NCBI GenBank assembly: GCA_015698045.1
Contig: BLAL01000285.1
Coordinates: forward strand, 3,598,001-3,662,000
Direction: 5' to 3'
Length of the DNA stretch: 64,000 nucleotides
From: Rhizophagus clarus
Lineage: Eukaryota > Glomeromycota > Glomeromycetes > Glomerales > Glomeraceae
Of this stretch, positions 61,977-64,000 are shown piece after piece. The position numbers and the translations under genes are program-made. Within the stretch, counting starts at the first letter, position 1. Each line of letters opens with the position of its first letter. The notes under the pieces were generated by a model that worked only from the letters and a program-made list of their open reading frames with translations, searched no databases and was not told where the DNA came from.

Positions 61977-62013
61977 ATCATGATATCAGGCTGGGTATCC
62001 CTGATATCATGAT
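61977..62013. repeat. 14-bp inverted repeat upstream of the SANT-like gene
   Basis: Arms ATCATGATATCAGG (61977-61990) and CCTGATATCATGAT (62000-62013) around a 9-nt loop. The right arm also lies within the self-complementary TGATATCATGATATCA (62002-62017). It could be a binding site for a dimeric regulator or a tiny element end. Confidence 0.6.
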
Positions 62014-62699
62014 ATCATTAAAATAAAAACTCTTTGTTCCTTAAAAATATAATACGTATTTATAAAATTAGAAAATTTTGATCAATCAGTACAATTGTAA
62101 CAACAATTGCGGTAGATTAACAATTACCTCAATAACAATTACGGACCAGACAATTACTTCAGTGATAAATATAGTAAATTATTATTAAAAAAATCTCGAC
62201 AAATTTTTAGTAAGAAATCTTAGGTCCAATCAAAATTCAACACAAATTGTTCAAAACACATGACAAGGGGTGTTATTTGGTCAACGAATTACTATTTATA
62301 ATATTATAATTATTTTATTATATATTATTTTATGACAAGTCGAAAATTCTTTAATCTTTAATATATCGGAAAAATTCACTTTTCGCTTTAGAGTCAAAAA
62401 AAAAAAAAAAAAAAAAAAAATTCGTTATAAAAAATTCGTTATAAAAGGTTCATTTTATATGCATTGACGATCCGTGTTCTTCATTATATCGAAGTTCGCT
62501 GTAGAGAGAATTGACTGTAGCTTATTTTTAGTTATCTATTTATACGTCTATAACGACGTTAAATTATTCTTGTCATTCTTTTATTTTACCCTTTTATTTA
62601 CTAAAGAAAATAATTTAGATATGAAATTATTTAACCAATTGCACAGTAATTTCTAGATCAGCGAGTTCGAGATTTAGGCCTTGTATTTATTTCTTAAGT

Positions 62700-63710
62700 G
62701 ATATTCGACTTAAACGTCAAACAAGTTTTATAAAACAAATTAAACAAGTATATAGAAGTTCTTATTTTCGAAAATATTCATTAAGAGAACAAAGTGTCAT
62801 TTGTTCATTTTCTCCGTTTAAATGTTGTTAACCATGGTTAACCATAATTTTGGTTAACCATGGGATCAACATTTTTAAATAATAATAAAATGTCCGCAGT
62901 TCAGTAATTTCATGATCAATAAATTAGCCCTTTTTTTGGTTTATAAATAATAAAAAAAAAAAAAATTTAACCTTTTTTGGTATAACTGTAAAAGTAATTT
63001 TTTTAAGTGTCATTTTAAGCGAATTATATTTTATTATTATTAAAAAAATTTAGCCTTTTTTGGTATAACTGTAAAAGTAATTTTTTTAAGCGTCATTTTA
63101 AGCGAATTATTTGCATGTTAACAAAAGATATTTTATTATTATTAAATTAAGAGGCATTTTTTTCTTTGTTTATTTTCTTTTTTTTAAAAAGTTAGATGTT
63201 ATTTGTTTCATTCAATATAAACAAATAATATCAGTTGTAGCACCAAATTTCTTTGTTGTTATCCCATCTTAGAGAAAATAATAATAAATTTTATAAAGCC
63301 CATTAAATAAATATATAGAAAGGTTCTTGAAATATTCAGTAAAAAAAAAAATATGGCATAATAGATGCGAACAAATAAATGAAATCGAGAAAGAAGAAGG
63401 TCAAAAAAAAATTAAGGGCGGAAACTTTGGTTAACCATGATTTTGGTTAAATGTTGGAATAAATGAATATATATATGGAAAGAGAATCCATTTTTTACCA
63501 TTTTTGTAGTTAATATTTATCGGAAATTTACCACCGTGATCGAAGGTATTTTTACATGACATTCACACATTCACAACTTAAACGGCGTCAAATAAATTTT
63601 ATAAAAGTAAATAAATAAATATAAAGTTTTTTATTCTCGAAAATATTCAATAAAAGATAAAAGTGCCATTTGCCCATTTTTCTCCGTTTAAATGTTGTTA
63701 ACCATTGAAT
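62700..63710. repeat. Degenerate direct repeats, palindromic TTAACC block and 83-bp tandem pair
   Basis: About 62700-62836 recurs in diverged form at about 63565-63706 (shared phrase CTCCGTTTAAATGTTGTTAA). In the first copy it is followed by AACCATGGTTAACCAT and its inverse, a hairpin between AATGTTG and CAACATT (62822-62873). An 83-bp unit (TTTTTTGGTATAACTGTAAAAG and following) stands twice in tandem at 62971-63053 and 63054-63136. Confidence 0.6.
63335..63420 (+). mobile_element. LINE 3'-end scrap
   Basis: Reads IWHNRCEQINEIEKEEGQKK in one frame, matching IWNQRCEQVNEIEKNNN at about 19410 and IWIDRCKKVNE at about 15200. It is only the last ~30 codons of the same LINE family, followed by an A-rich stretch. 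Confidence 0.6.
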
Positions 63711-64000
63711 AAAATTAATGAAAGCGAGATTCTTTTTGGTCTTTCAATTTGTTTAGCTTTATTTTATTTCGAAAAATATAAAGAAATGTACTTTTTTTTT
63801 GCTTATATCAAATATTAATATATATATATTTATTGATATAATCAATAAATAAAAAAAATACTTCCAAAGCTCCTATTTCTAAAAATGAAAGAAATAATTC
63901 GAACATACCACTGTACATCAAACAATATTGTCCCACATGTTGAACGAAACGTAACTGAATAATTAATCTTTTCAATAATTGTTTCAAAACTAGTACAAAA

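Overview
The window looks like nuclear DNA of an arbuscular mycorrhizal fungus close to Rhizophagus (Glomeromycota). It is very AT-rich, introns are short (about 70-100 nt, GTAAGT-like donors, TAG/CAG acceptors), and the gene families are typical of those genomes: F-box proteins, a BTB-TLDc protein, a TKL-like kinase, WD-like/TRP-like ion channels, a sulfotransferase-like protein, secreted HExxH proteases, and many MULE, pogo, hAT, Crypton and LINE pieces. The organism call is inference from composition and families.

Layout. 1-3264: 3' part of a channel gene (copy A), on the + strand; 26959-30844 holds its complete paralogue (copy B). 7464-13641 (minus): a degenerate kinase (pseudokinase) gene whose 5' half runs through about 40 micro-exons, nearly all exactly 3 nt, each separated by a related ~100-bp intron. 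This is the most unusual object in the window; three small transposons sit inside its introns and none hits a micro-exon. 14523-22925: a nest of transposons (a pogo element split by a 5'-truncated LINE with a 15-bp target duplication, a second LINE tail, and a MULE split by a hAT-type MITE). 23045-25122: two palindromic MITEs, then an apparently intact Crypton-like tyrosine recombinase gene with four exons.

31230-32150 carries a decayed ORF1-like fragment. 33707-34674 is a two-exon sulfotransferase-like gene. 35627-35736 is a split tRNA-like sequence. 36223-37704 and 56452-57847 are paralogous secreted HExxH proteases, each with a short second exon that adds a hydrophobic GPI-type tail. 39139-40764 and 54519-56249 are F-box proteins. 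41205-41531 is the 3' part of a small unidentified gene with a 12-nt exon. 42356-43926 is a BTB-TLDc gene. 50157-53509 is a TIR-bounded element (TTG target duplication) holding one intact ORF1-like RNA-binding protein gene. 61449-61845 is a small SANT/trihelix-like DNA-binding protein. The remaining sequence is AT-rich and mostly featureless, with low-complexity tracts and transposon scraps.

There is no operon logic here; genes are monocistronic and scattered. Their common themes are local gene duplication, dense transposon activity, and splicing-dependent coding (micro-exons, a stopless intron, and a splice that decides between a free and a tail-anchored protease). All gene models were built by eye from splice sites and reading phase; no transcript evidence was available.
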